From contig JAALGZ010000016.1 of NCBI GenBank assembly GCA_015227615.1, positions 1 through 64,000 on the forward strand: a stretch of 64,000 nucleotides of DNA, read 5' to 3'. The notes under the pieces are model-generated. The model was not told where the DNA came from. It searched no databases and saw only the letters and a list, made by a program, of their open reading frames with translations. This document shows positions 22,090-34,100 of the stretch, piece after piece. The position numbers and the translations under genes are program-made. This DNA is from Labyrinthula sp. Ha. Its lineage: Eukaryota; Sar; Bigyra; Labyrinthulida; Labyrinthulaceae. Position 1 is the stretch's first letter. Every line of letters starts with the position of its first letter.

Positions 22090-22526
22090 GTTCTAAATTC
22101 AAAGTGGAATATTAAGAAGAGCGAAATTTGATCAGTAAAATGCAGTTAATAACTTGTTAATAGCGAGTTTAAGTTACCAGTGTGATAAGAATATGGCTTA
22201 AGTACCAAGAAGTTGTTTGGAGAATTGTTATAAGGAAAAAGGGTATTTTGAGAACCCTTCGCTGTACTCTATTTGCCATATGTACCGTTATGTGGTGTTA
22301 TGCTGTTAGTGGAGATTCGGAAAAGATGCAAAATACTTATCCGTTAGTGGCTAATTACTAACTTGGAATAAAAGAAAACTTATCTTCTTGTAATCAGATC
22401 ACGATTTGTTGACGTGTCAAGTTTATTATATTATTCTCTTTGTTGGCTACTTACTTATTATATATATCTACATTGTTTACCAAGCGCGCCGTCCTACTTA
22501 AGAGAATACAAAAGGATGAAAAACAT
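22090..22526 (+). mobile_element. Remnant of an element-A-like 3' end, including LTR 22181-22526
   Basis: The stretch 22181-22526 (TGTGATAAG ... TCA) is a diverged copy of the element A LTR at 5372-5705; shared blocks are ATGGCTTAAGTxCCAA, TGAGAACCC, ACTTATCCGTTAGTxGxTAATT and the terminal GTCCT...AAGGA segment. Similarity continues about 80 bases upstream of the TG, so it is an internal-plus-LTR remnant rather than a pure solo LTR. Old and broken. Confidence 0.6.
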
Positions 22527-23650
22527 CAATAAATTCTAAAAAAAAGAACTAATATTACTAATAGGAACAACATAAGATGGATTTTAGTTTTTTTTCAATT
22601 TATCTGGTGATACTTTATCGATACATAAACAGTCTAATCCAACCTTACATTTATATTTTTGTACCTTGAACACGAATCTAGGGCACGAATTACCCACTTT
22701 GGGATATAAATACCTGGGCAGAACTAAATACAAAATCTATAGCTCCTTTGTTAGTCGACAAGTGACTAACCAAAGATAACTGAATCGAAGGAAAAGTTAC
22801 CCCTAAACTTGGTCACATCCAATTTCCTTACTAGAACTGTTTCTTTCGTTCTAAACGATTCTTAGGATACTTCACATTCGCGAAGTAAGCGAACCTAAGA
22901 CTTTCCGAAGGTTTTCTCTTGTTTTGATCAGAAAAATGTAACTACAGCTAAGTATTCGACCTCTCAAATACAATAGTTACTTTTTATCTTTCTTGGTTTT
23001 GTGTTAATTCGTTATAGATTAATTTCCCAAGATATCACATACAATCTAACCTAAATTATCCTAGGAAAAGCACCTAGAAACTATGGGTACTTTAATCACA
23101 ACTCTACTATCTACATACTCTAGTAGTTAAATGGCACAAGTCATAAAAACAAACTAAACGAATTACAAGAACTCACACACTCCTTTAGTTTTATTTTTGG
23201 CTCCATATATGCTAAATCAATTTATATCAACTAGCTTTCTAGTTTTCTTCTCTTGAATCAACTCAATTTCTTCGATTATTTTTAGCCTTTATTTAATTGT
23301 TGCAAATTTCATATTATAATTATTTTAATTCTTAATTTATACAATCTGGTTCAGCTTAACTTTGTATCAAATTGTTTTATAAGAAAAGTATGTGTTTTAT
23401 GTTGCTTAAACTTTATGTGGTTTTGCCTCCCTTGTGTAAACAACACAATATATATCGACTCTATAACTTCTATTTATATAACGCTACTTAGAGGAAAGCG
23501 AAGAAAACCTCTAAGACGTTTCCCATATATAACTACTATCAATGGATATAAAATACGATTTTTTTTTCTAGCTTATTAATTTCAATAAAATATTTTTTTC
23601 AGAAGAATATGCATCAATTTTACTTCGTTTATAAAGCCAATAAAATATAT
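22527..23650. other. No gene seen; one imperfect hairpin
   Basis: AT-rich. At about 22857-22900 there is an imperfect hairpin (outer arms TCTTAGG/CCTAAGA, inner arms ACTTC/GAAGT). No protein motif recognised. Confidence 0.5.
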
Positions 23651-24560
23651 AATGAAGATAGTGAAATATCCAAAGAATAAACAAGTGAAAGAAATCGCTA
23701 GCTCAACATTTGTACTATTTCTTCTTTTCATTATCTATGCTCAAAATTTTTGCTTAGTTGCAATATATAGTTCATATTTCCCTCAAAGATAGGAAAAATA
23801 TATCAATTTACTGAAAAAGATAATTCTTTTGGATTTAAATCTCAGGGTTCAAATTAAATTAAAAAAAGCAATAATATTTATTGTTTTGCTTGGAAATGTG
23901 TTGTTAGAGTATAGTTTTAATTTAATTACTGTATATGCAGGAATACTATGCTGCAGATTGGTAGACAGATTGATCGTTTTATTCATATTATTACATCTCT
24001 TCTTAGTTTTATTTTACGTTACTTTTCTTATTCCTTTATATTGAAAAGGAATTTTTATTACTTTGAAAATCTCAATAATTATGAAAATTATTGAACAGTA
24101 TTATTTTGAAAGGAGATTTGAAAAGAAACTGAATTTCATAGAAGATCATAGTACTAAATATTTAGCATAAAAAATCTATAATCATCAAAGATATAGAATG
24201 TTGATTTCAATTGTATTTCTTGCTTGTATTTTTCTAATGATCAAATCTCATTCGTCCCAATTAAAAGAAATCTTAAAATATTATGCAGATAATGGAAGAA
24301 ATAATTTAACAATTAATTCGCTAACCAGAAAAATCTTCAATCTTGTCTCTGTTTTTTCTATTCTTACAATATTTTCTGTTTCATTAGAAGCATATTGTTG
24401 AACAATGAAAAATATTGGTCTAATCTTGACGCGATATTTACCATTAGAAAATGATTTACGAATATAGAATGAAGAAATAGGGAAACTTATTGATCCAAAG
24501 TTTGATTATGGGCAGGTACGAGAAAAAGGTTTCTCGTTTTTTTTTTACTGGAAAGCCTGT
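23651..24560 (+). pseudogene. Decayed multi-span membrane protein gene
   Basis: Three successive plus-strand open pieces are dominated by hydrophobic helices: one opening at an ATG at 23651 (STFVLFLLFIIYAQNF, CLVAIYSSYF), one at about 23829-24044 (AIIFIVLLGNVLLEYSF, LIVLFILLHLFLVLFYVTF), and one at 24198-24401 (LISIVFLACIFLMI, LVSVFSILTIFSVSLEAYC). Stops separate the pieces. The alternation of helices and charged loops suggests a polytopic membrane protein in ruins; introns are the alternative. It may be related in type to the polytopic part of the gene at 16484-17599, but I see no firm identity. Confidence 0.4.
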
Positions 24561-24995
24561 TACTTGCTTGGTGTAGTTCCTATGCTTCTGAATTAGATGA
24601 AGGATAAGTTTATTGGATAAGATAATCGTGTTTGGGAATTCAAATGATTGGTTTATTGTTTATATTATGTTTTATGCCTTTTAATAATTTTTTACTAAAT
24701 AAAGTTGATTTTCTGGCAAGATTAAGTAACTTATTGATTTTGAATTTTGGAATAATTTTTACAGAAAAAATTGGAGAATTATTATAGTATACAATTCTAT
24801 ATAGAATAGTTTTTTGTATTCTTCTTTATTGGATATATATTTTTTCGTATTGTATTATTTACTAAAATTTTTGGAAGCAAGCTAAATATTTTATATCTTG
24901 TTTTTCAAAAGTTTATATAAATCAGAAAACAAAAACAAGCAGACAAGCGGAAAGAATGAGTGGTTAACTTTATATCACCTTAAGATTTAATCTCT
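24561..24995. other. No gene seen
   Basis: AT-rich 3' flank of the dehydrogenase gene; no motif recognised. Confidence 0.5.
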
Positions 24996-26468
24996 CTAAA
25001 GCTCTTCTTTTCCACTTTTCTTTTCTATATTCTCTGGTGTTTCTCCTATTTCATACAAAGTATTTGCAGTTAATTCTAAAATAGGATCAAATATTCTCCA
25101 GCTTTCAAGAACTTCATCTAGCTTCATAAAATAATTTGAATATTCTTTTTCATAAATTAAACTTCGTAAAATAACTTCATAAGCAGGTGAACTTTGAGAA
25201 TAAAATTTCAAACTTTCTAAAGATATTTTTTCTTGTAGTCTTTTGGAGTTAGTTTTTATTTTGGCTTCTGGTGTTACAATAAATTCAATAAAAGATCCTT
25301 CTTTCAAAAATATTTTTATATACGCTTTTCTTTCATTTAAACTTTTTCCTGACTTCAACTCAACTTTTACTTTTTTAAAAGCACTTTTTGTGTTCAAACT
25401 AAGAGAACAATAAGATGGAACATATTTTTGAAAATTATTATATTCTTTTCCAAAATCTTCCTCCAAATGCTTTAAATATGAATTATATTGTCCCAATACT
25501 AAAATATCTTCTTCTTCAATAGTTTTTACATCTTGTAAAATATCTAATCTAGATTTTTCTTTATCATAAATAGACGCTAAAGACCAAAACATCATTAGTA
25601 AGTGATTTTGAATAGTATCTCTCACAACTCCAACTTCTGAATAAAATTTTGTTCTTTTTTCAACCGTTTCTGTTCCGAACATTGTTATTTCTATTTTATT
25701 TATTTCTTTTTCTTCTATTGGATTAGTGTCTAAAAAAGTATGCATTAAATCTAAACCTGATTTTCCCAAATAATGATCTATTAAAAGAACTTCAACTTTA
25801 GGATGAAGATTTTTCTTTAGCATATTGTTCAATTCTATTGCAGATTTCAAATCAGTTCCAAATGGTTTTTCAATAACCAAAAAAACTCTTGTTTCTTTCA
25901 AATCTTTTGGCAAAACAAATTCATTTATATTCTTTGAAATCGACCCAAAAAATTTAGGTGGCACAGATAAATAAAAAATTCTAATTTTTTCTTTACTCAA
26001 TTCCTTTTCCATAAGCTCACCAAGATGTTGAAAATCTCCAGAAGTTCGAAGTTGTTTATACGGGAAAATATTATTCTCCAAGAAACTTTCTTTCTTAATC
26101 TTGCTTCCTACATAGTCAGTGACATTATGAAACAAAATTGAGTCCAGAAGGGGCTGTCCAACTTCTGATCCTTTAGTTGCACTTGGAAATATTTTAAGGT
26201 TCGGTTTTTGTAACTTGAAGAGTGCTTGCCAAAGGTATTTCTCCGCTAAATTTCCGGTTGCTCCGAGAAGAACTAGTGATATTTCTTCCTGGGGTTCATA
26301 CTGTGACACTTTTGTTGCTTTTGCAAATAGTGTCGATAATTGAAAGTCAAAGTTTAACGATATGGTGAAAAGGAGCGGCAGGATGACGAAAAAGATACTT
26401 CTTATAAGTTTACTCATTTTGTTTGAAATGACGAAACTCCGATAATTCTTTTGATACGGTAATGTCAT
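24996..26468 (-). CDS. ER-lumenal glucose-6-phosphate dehydrogenase (hexose-6-phosphate dehydrogenase-like)
   Basis: A 490-codon frame of the G6PD family, which oxidises glucose-6-phosphate to 6-phosphogluconolactone with NADP. Motifs seen: nucleotide-binding LVLLGATGNLAEKYL (about 66-79), FYLSVPP (165-171), VIEKPFG (198-204), the substrate-binding IDHYLGK (230-236), and RDTIQNHLL (283-291) containing the catalytic His. A hydrophobic segment at about 22-40 (RSIFFVILPLLFTISL) is a signal peptide or anchor, and the protein ends KEEL, a known variant of the KDEL ER-retrieval signal. Together these suggest an ER-lumenal enzyme feeding the ER NADPH pool, as H6PD does in animals, but without the C-terminal lactonase domain of animal H6PD. 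Start could be Met1 or Met18; Met18 puts the hydrophobic segment closer to the N-terminus. No introns. Confidence 0.92.
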   Translation of the reverse strand: MTLPYQKNYRSFVISNKMSKLIRSIFFVILPLLFTISLNFDFQLSTLFAKATKVSQYEPQEEISLVLLGATGNLAEKYLWQALFKLQKPNLKIFPSATKGSEVGQPLLDSILFHNVTDYVGSKIKKESFLENNIFPYKQLRTSGDFQHLGELMEKELSKEKIRIFYLSVPPKFFGSISKNINEFVLPKDLKETRVFLVIEKPFGTDLKSAIELNNMLKKNLHPKVEVLLIDHYLGKSGLDLMHTFLDTNPIEEKEINKIEITMFGTETVEKRTKFYSEVGVVRDTIQNHLLMMFWSLASIYDKEKSRLDILQDVKTIEEEDILVLGQYNSYLKHLEEDFGKEYNNFQKYVPSYCSLSLNTKSAFKKVKVELKSGKSLNERKAYIKIFLKEGSFIEFIVTPEAKIKTNSKRLQEKISLESLKFYSQSSPAYEVILRSLIYEKEYSNYFMKLDEVLESWRIFDPILELTANTLYEIGETPENIEKKSGKEEL

Positions 26469-27189
26469 CTTGTGCTCAAGAAGTTGAGTTACTTGGATCT
26501 AACAGATTTGGTTGAGAGAGCAGAAACTGGAATAGGGTTTATCGAGGCCAGCCTTCCAAAGGCCACTTAATTTCATTGGATGAATTATCTCATGGAATAA
26601 TCCAATTACCCAAAATATTAAAAAAAACAGTAAGAAAAAGAATTAAAAACTGCAATCACACTAATACCAAATGTGTAAAGGAAATTCACCTCCCCTCTAT
26701 TAGCTAATAGGAAGAATAGAATATATACATATATATATTAAACTTACAAACTAGCAGTTTAGTGAAGAGAAGCTATATTTATATGAAGGATGTTAGAAGT
26801 TTGAAATTTAAGCAGTTGAGAAACTGCACGGGGCTAGGGTTAGCCTTTTCGAAGAAAAGCTAAACTTTAGCAACGTATATGAAAGAAACAACAAAAGAAA
26901 CATCTCAAGAAGAATATTTAAATCCCAACAAGGTATTTATTATTTATGTTATTATATTCTAGAATAAGAAAAAGGATAAGGGTTGGGAGGTAAAACAGTT
27001 TTTGGAAAATAAGGATGTGGGTTAGGGGAGTGAGTGCTTGGGATGAGGGTCGGGTTAAGGGATGCGAAGGGGGGTGAGTATGCTTGAAAAACTCCCCGAC
27101 GGTGAAAATTTTTGCTGAGATAAGGAAAAACCCTGAGAGTTAAGTGAGTCAGTACGTTCGGAAAACTCACAAGGTAGGATATAAGTAGA
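26469..27189. other. No gene seen
   Basis: 5' flank of the dehydrogenase gene. A short purine-rich, G-containing stretch at about 26960-27080 gives a proline-rich shadow frame on the minus strand; not judged coding. Confidence 0.5.
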
Positions 27190-28072
27190 TGATTATTATA
27201 AGAAAAACTACTTAGTTGCTAAAGTTGTGTGGATCTGAACTGAATCAGAGTACAGATCAACTAGTTCTTTCTGTAGTTTAGTTTCAAAACTTATTCCTTT
27301 GAGTGTTGGCCTTCCATTCTCTTCATTGAGAGAATACATTTCAAATCTTCCTCCGTTTGCTAAACACTGTTGACCAGGTCTTATTGGAATCTGAACGTTA
27401 GTGTCTTCAGAGTTTCTTTTTTAATTTCTAAGTCTTTTTATTTCACGTTTAACTAAAGACCTGTTGAAGTGCACACCTGGAAACTTATGATGTAATGCAA
27501 CTTCAACATTGACCAAACTGGTGGCAGCTAAGCCTAAGTACCTTAGAATTTTTAATTCATTTCCTTTAGGTCTGAACAGAACCTTCTTTCATTTGGATCC
27601 AATTTAACTTCAAGTCCTGAGTTTTAAGGTTCTTATTTTAGAAGATGTACTTTTCTAGACTTAGATCAAACTTGAAGTTTAACTCAAGAGTGCAAATAGG
27701 TGAAGAAACTCATTGAACATTGCATCTTAGCGTTCTGTTCTTAAAACCATTTTTCTTGATTTTTTCCTCAGGAAACCTGTGTGATGAGGTTCTTTTCCAT
27801 CTAAGTATGTTTACAGCAAAGATCTGAAGCACTTCAAACATAATTTCTGATTCTGAACCTCTTAATAGGATCCACTCATTATTTGGGACCGTTTGGTTCT
27901 CTGGTTTCAGGCCTAGTTCTTCTGCTTTGATTGAGTTATTGTCCATTTGCTTTTTTTTCACAAATTTAAAGTCGTGTGGCACAAAAGCACTTGTTTCCTT
28001 AATAGAGGTTGTATTCCAATGATTGACCCTCCAAAAAAAACGATTCCGCAAAAAACTTATCATAGGGTTCAA
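27190..28072 (-). pseudogene. Decayed or intron-split gene of unknown function
   Basis: The first piece, 28072-27710, encodes about 120 residues (with EWILLRGSESEIMFEVLQIF). Further pieces follow on the same strand in other frames: near 27560-27430 (ILRYLGLAATSLVNVEVALH, then HHKFPGVHFNRSLVKREI) and near 27400-27220 (PIRPGQQCLANGGRFEMYSL, GRPTLKGISFETKLQKELVD). The phrases are clearly coding-like in composition. No family recognised. Either a ruined gene or a gene with introns; frames change at least twice. Confidence 0.45.
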
Positions 28073-28097
28073 CTCTCAAAGTATATTCCATCAAATT

Positions 28098-28125
28098 AAA
28101 AAAAAGGGGGGGGGGGGGGAGGGGG
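28098..28125. repeat. Poly(A)/poly(G) tract
   Basis: Eight A followed by fourteen G, one A and five G. Such a G run is unusual in this AT-rich sequence and could also be a place of sequencing length error. Confidence 0.8.
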
Positions 28126-31100
28126 CATATAAGTGTATAAATATCTTGAAAATAAATAATAAGAATTGGTTTTACAAATTCTGAGGTATTCTTCTGCGCT
28201 TATGGTGGTTAATATCATTGAGATATGAAAATTATGTCAAATCCACCATATATTGCCATTTAACATGAAAGTGTGTAGTTTGAAAAAGAAGATTGAATAT
28301 TTCTCAAGACCAATATACTTGGATTTATTCATACAGAAATTAATCTATTTTTTTGAGATTCGTTTACCCGCTATCATTTTTGCAGAGGCAATGAAAGATG
28401 TTCTGTAGTTGCCAGCTTTTTAAAGAGAGATGTCTGGATATAAAAATATTATGGAACTTCAATATAACTACAATTCTTAGAGATTAATAATAAATCTAGC
28501 AAAAGAAAAAAAAGAAAAAATTTGGATGATTCAGCAAATACATAGTCTTGATAGAGATTTTTAGATAGTTGCAAAACTCTTGAAAAGAGATCACTGTTAA
28601 TATAATTAAGTTTTTCTCTAAGATTTAGTTTTTACAAATACATACTTTTATTAAGTAGCTACTATTCAGTAAAAATAACTGAAAAAAACAGATTTAGATT
28701 TGTTACTTACTTTTCATGTTCTATGCAAAGCCGTGTCAGTATGCATACTAGCCCAAACATGTATTTAAAATACCGGGGATACAACACATCGCAATATAGT
28801 GCATTCCCATAGCATTTAGTAGAATGATTACACTCTTGAGATAGTAATTAAAGTTGGCATAATTACACAATCGTATCAAAAAAAAGTAAAACCTAAATAT
28901 CTATCGTGCTGACTGAAGGCACATTCCATCAGATACACATGAAAATATATTTGTATTTTTCCTGTCACCTGCTTTATTTTCAGCAAGTGTATTTCTCCCA
29001 GTTCCAAGCATTACACACACTTATGACTAACCAATTGATGCGACTGGGACAGAGATCCCACAACATATTTATTAATTGAAATAAATCACGATTAATGGAA
29101 ACTACGGGCCCTCTTATTCAAATTATAAAATCCAATTATAAGGTTGATATATATATATATACATATAAAGTAATTACTAACAGTTAAGGTTAAAAATCTG
29201 GCCAGCAAGTCAAGTTAGCTTAACAATACTGAGATAAAAAAAATCTAGAAGCAGAATCAATATATTTTAGTCTCTCCTAATTTGCCATCTTTCTAGTTTA
29301 TCGAGGTTGATTCAAAATAATTTAAGTCTTCAATATGAACTAAAAATGAAATGGTTTGAGACCATTTCATTATAAAATTGCCAAGCTTATTTGTTTTTAG
29401 TGTAGAATCGTTGCGATCAATACAATGCTTTCTTCACTGCTGAAGTTTAGAACGGGTTAAAAAATTATTCGATAGGCTTCTGAAAGGAACTTTGTACAGA
29501 ATCAAAAATACAAGGAGACAGTATTATACATAGAAAGGGACCGAGTATAGTCATTTTGATCAAAGATGTTGGTTTAGCTTTGTCTTGCGCTTAGAAGGAA
29601 AGTTTTTTCTTGTTTTCTCTAGTAATTTAATTTAGCTTAACACACGTATAATTTGCGGAAATTAAAAACTATAGACAATGAACTTAATAGAGACATTATT
29701 CTCTCCTTCTTTTTATGATAAGAGAGTAAACAAGAGATAATCAAGAGCTTCTAGGCTCATTGGCGCTAAAGAACTTCAACATAATATTTATAGAATTTGA
29801 TTTTAGAGATTCAGTGTATATTATTCAGGTCTTACAATAAATATCATCTATTTTCCAGGTGCACCAGTATTTCAAATTAAGAATAAAGACTTTTTATTGG
29901 CGAAGAGATTAAGAAATAAATAAAAATAATATTCCGACTGCCTAAGACTTTGTAACACAATTTTCTAAATAAAGAAATAATAATGTGTTTTACCTGTTTA
30001 TAATAATCCAACTCTAATGGTAATGGTCCTTCTGTACAAAAATCTTCAAAAGGAGAATATTTTGTTTCATTCTGAGATATACGTTACTTAATACACTAGG
30101 TTAATATAAGCTTGTATATCATATTAAAGATACATTTGTAAAACTGCCCCAATACGAGTCATTCTTTCTGATAAACAGGTAGAAACAACAGATAACTCAT
30201 TTTATACATATTATAATTTCTATTATTCGGACCCTGGAATATTGTTTGGCATCAATACTTTAGCATAAGGAGGTCTTAAAGATAAAGTTGCGCAAAATTA
30301 ACTGCTCTTTAGTCATACCGGTTTTAACGAGGGTAGTTTTTTTAATTTCTTAGCGCAACGACTCTTTATAATGACTCTACCTTAGAGGAAAATTGCATAC
30401 AAGAGTCCATGTTGACATTATGGCAAAGCTTTTCCGAATAAGATAATTTGCAGATGAACTATATCAAATAAACGAGAACTTTGGAATTCAAATAGGATGT
30501 TATTCTTAGTGAAATAATGAAAAATTCTTCCTGGAATATGATATTGCAGCTAAAATGATACCTCATTTTGAACTTAAGATGATATTATATCAAGTGATTG
30601 AATAAGTGAGAGAAGAATGTATGTATGAAAAGATTATATACCCTAGATGAGATGACAGATACTCAGAAGCTTTTGCCTAAAACTAAATTCGCGCCATAGT
30701 TTTAAACTTTTAATCATTGCTGGTTAATTTCTTACGGTATGTTAGGAATATAAGTTCTTTTCTTATGGAACTACACATAGTTTGTTTGGTTAGGGCTCTG
30801 GAAATGCTTTAAACGTACACTCAATTAGAAAACATATGTAAATTATTCCTTCTGGTTTCTTTCATTTTAATTAATTTCAGTAGCTTAAACTTTCTGGCTA
30901 ACCCAACTAAAAACAAGTTAAATAGAACATGATCTTCTCAGAAATTCAAGGTCTTATAGATGCTCAACATTAAGCTGTTGTATGTTAATGGGTTCCTGGA
31001 GTCCAGGATGATACTAATTGAGAATATAAGGAAGGATTTGAGGATTGAATTTATAACATTTGGTGTATTTATTAATTTCTATACGAGTTACAGAAGAAAT

Positions 31101-34100
31101 TTTACAAAATAAATAATGTATATTGAAAAAATTCTTAGTCCAAGATAAACGAATCTAAAACATTAAATACGAACATATATCTATTTGCTGGTGACTGGTA
31201 TAAACTTATTACAATTGTGGCCATAGCTATCCAATTATGAGAGCCCAGTTTAAGACTATATTAATAAACCATACAAGCAACATATTTGAATGGAAAACAT
31301 ACTACTCTTCAAACCAGTTTGTATACAATTAAATTTACCTGTTAACTCATTTATCGGCTATACCATAACTAAGACAATAAAAAGCAAAGGATGTACTCAA
31401 AAAATAAATTAATAAGATAGAAACGACATCTACGACTCTAAGTTAAAATATTTAACATTTATAGAGATTTAGAGTAAGATTTTCCATTCTTTTTTGTCTT
31501 AAAAATATGTTCCTTCAAAGTCATTATTTAAAACATATACATTGAACAATTTGCATAGTTTTTAAGCAAGGACTTTTAACATGAGTCCATAGTTTGCTAT
31601 CACGAGATCCAACCCAGAGAATTTCCGATACTTGGGATTTTGCACACTTTCCGGTTATTGATCATTGAGATTTCATCAAAAGTAAACTTATGTTCAAAGA
31701 ATATTGCAGAATGAAACCGGAAACAACAGAATTCTATTTTTATCTTCTTTATTGAAATTATTAAAAAACATAATTTCGTTTAAAATTTTTATGATTAAGC
31801 TTATTTTCAGTTTCAGAATTCAAAAAAAACAAGCCCTGGGACTCAATAATTGAAGTTTTTTAACAGTTTCTCGTGTAAATTCTTACCACGAATAAGATCG
31901 AGAAGGACAACTTAAGAACGTCACATTTATTTAATATATCTTTGGAACAAGTTGTTAAAGCTGTAACTGAAGCTACAAAGCCTAAATTAATTTCCTTTAT
32001 CTGTAATAAATCAATTATATATTATGCTAATAATTGTATGGTGCAATAATGCTAGCAAACAAACGTATATATGGCAGGCATGGGTAAAAGATATAAGTAT
32101 TATTCATCAAAAATAACCCAGTTGCCTTCCATGCAGTTTAAATCGAGGGAAAATGACTAATTACCATATTAAATAATGTATTTTCGTTTTTTCTGTGGGG
32201 AAATTGCATATATTTTTTAGGTTAATTTCTAAGAGGACCTCGTTGTTTATCAGAGCTGACACATATTCAATAAATATGTAAAATTTGTTCTTGGTTAGTA
32301 ACAAGAATTAAGATAAAATACAATTTACTTGTTCATATTTTTGATCTTTGCAGATCCCATCAGAAAACCAGGAAGTTATTATTGTTCTTTCCCAAAAGTG
32401 AAAGAAAGACCATAGGTTGCCTCTATATTCTTCACGCATATAATGTCGAGGTAGTTATAAAATATTTATTTTGGTAATGTAACAAGAAACCAAGTTAGAG
32501 TTTAATAGGTTTAATTCTTTTCAAACTATTATGCAAGCCTAATAATTCCTTAATTATGAAATTTGCAGAGTTACAAAAATATCAGAAGAATTTTGTTTTA
32601 GCCTTTAACTTCTTATTGAGATATCATGCTAAGCTACTATTTTCTTAGCTATAATAGTCATTATAAATACGGAAGTGTCAATATTCTAACCACGCTGCTT
32701 GGAATGTTCTCAGGGATTATGTGGTTATTACTTCTTATTATACTGCAAAGAAGTTTCACTGTTACATCATCGACATCATTTACTTATTACTCTTAACTAT
32801 TTTGAATTAATTGAGTAACAGTAGTAGCTTTGATAAAATGGAATATATTTTCATGTTGAATGAGCTTTAACTTAAGATATCTTCATATGAAGAATTTTGT
32901 CGTGTTAAGTAGAAACGGGAAACTACCAAGTTCAACTATAAGTTGGTCTTTTATATAGCAAAACCTCCAAATATAATAACTTAATAAAAAATTAAAATTT
33001 GAAAAGTTTCTGATTCACTTCCATTAAAGTACTGAATACTGTCACAAAAATGGGTGGTGAACGTATTTAATCTATATGTTTCCAAAGTTGTGAGCGTATG
33101 TAATTTTATTAAGAATGGTTTGGGACTCTTCATCAAACAATCGTAAAATAAGCTCTTCGCCATGGTGGTTGTTGAAACTTGAAGAATGTGTTTTGTTTTT
33201 AAAGGAAAATTTGAGTCAGTGTGTAGCAATTTCATATCTAGCGACAAATAGAAAGCATTGAAGGTAATGATTAGAGAACCAAATCTTTTGGCAAATCTGT
33301 TTAAGCTAAGTACAAAAAACTGAGTAAAGACAAGGTTAAAACCGGATATGGATCTATTATCCACAAATATGATGTTTTATCAAAAGTTAAATATTACCCT
33401 TTAATTGTAGATATATTTTTTTAAACGATGTTTTTCATTCTATGTTAAGTTCCGACTTTGATCCACTAGATTTTGAAAAATTTATCTGCTATTGAACTTC
33501 ATCAGCACATCAGCATAACTTTTAATCTACTTTTTTAGATTATATTCGTTTATTAATACATAAAATTATTATAGCATTTAAACTAATTATAAAATAAGTT
33601 ATATTTTTATTCATATTTGTGATGGGAATTTTCTAATCAGATTGCAAGGGGTGCCAAAATGAGCTGATTTTACTTTGGGGGTAAACCGTGATATATGATA
33701 TTTACAAAATACTTTTGAGTATATTTTTTTGTCGCACTAGAATTTATGTATAATGATGGCGGAGATTTTAAAGCATATATTTGGGTATTGGTTGATTAAT
33801 GGTAAATATTGTACTTGGGTATGGTTTTTATTTGAAAACTGCGTCTAAAATAAGACTTCCATAAAAAGTTTTGGAACAGTTAAAGTAGATCAAAGATGGT
33901 TATGCAGTTAGAACATATATATATATATATATATTTATTCAATTCTTGAAAATACACTCACTGTGTTAATAAGGCGAGCTAAACAACAGTAACTGATAAC
34001 CAAAGAAGATATTATGGATTTCATATCCGTGTTATTGAAGAGTATCCGCAATATAATCAAGATAATCATTTAATTTTGGAAGAAGTATCTTTTATCTCTA

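Noticed and set aside
26952-27170. Proline-rich 72-codon minus-strand frame
   Set aside because: It is the shadow of a purine-rich stretch on the plus strand; low complexity and no context.
32981-33364. 127-codon minus-strand frame in the desert
   Set aside because: It starts with GTG, has no motif, no flanking continuation, and only a chance-level likeness (GSESE) to the decayed gene at 27.7 kb.
33914-33935. (AT)n tract as a possible regulatory element
   Set aside because: Simple repeats of this kind are expected in AT-rich sequence, and there is no gene nearby.
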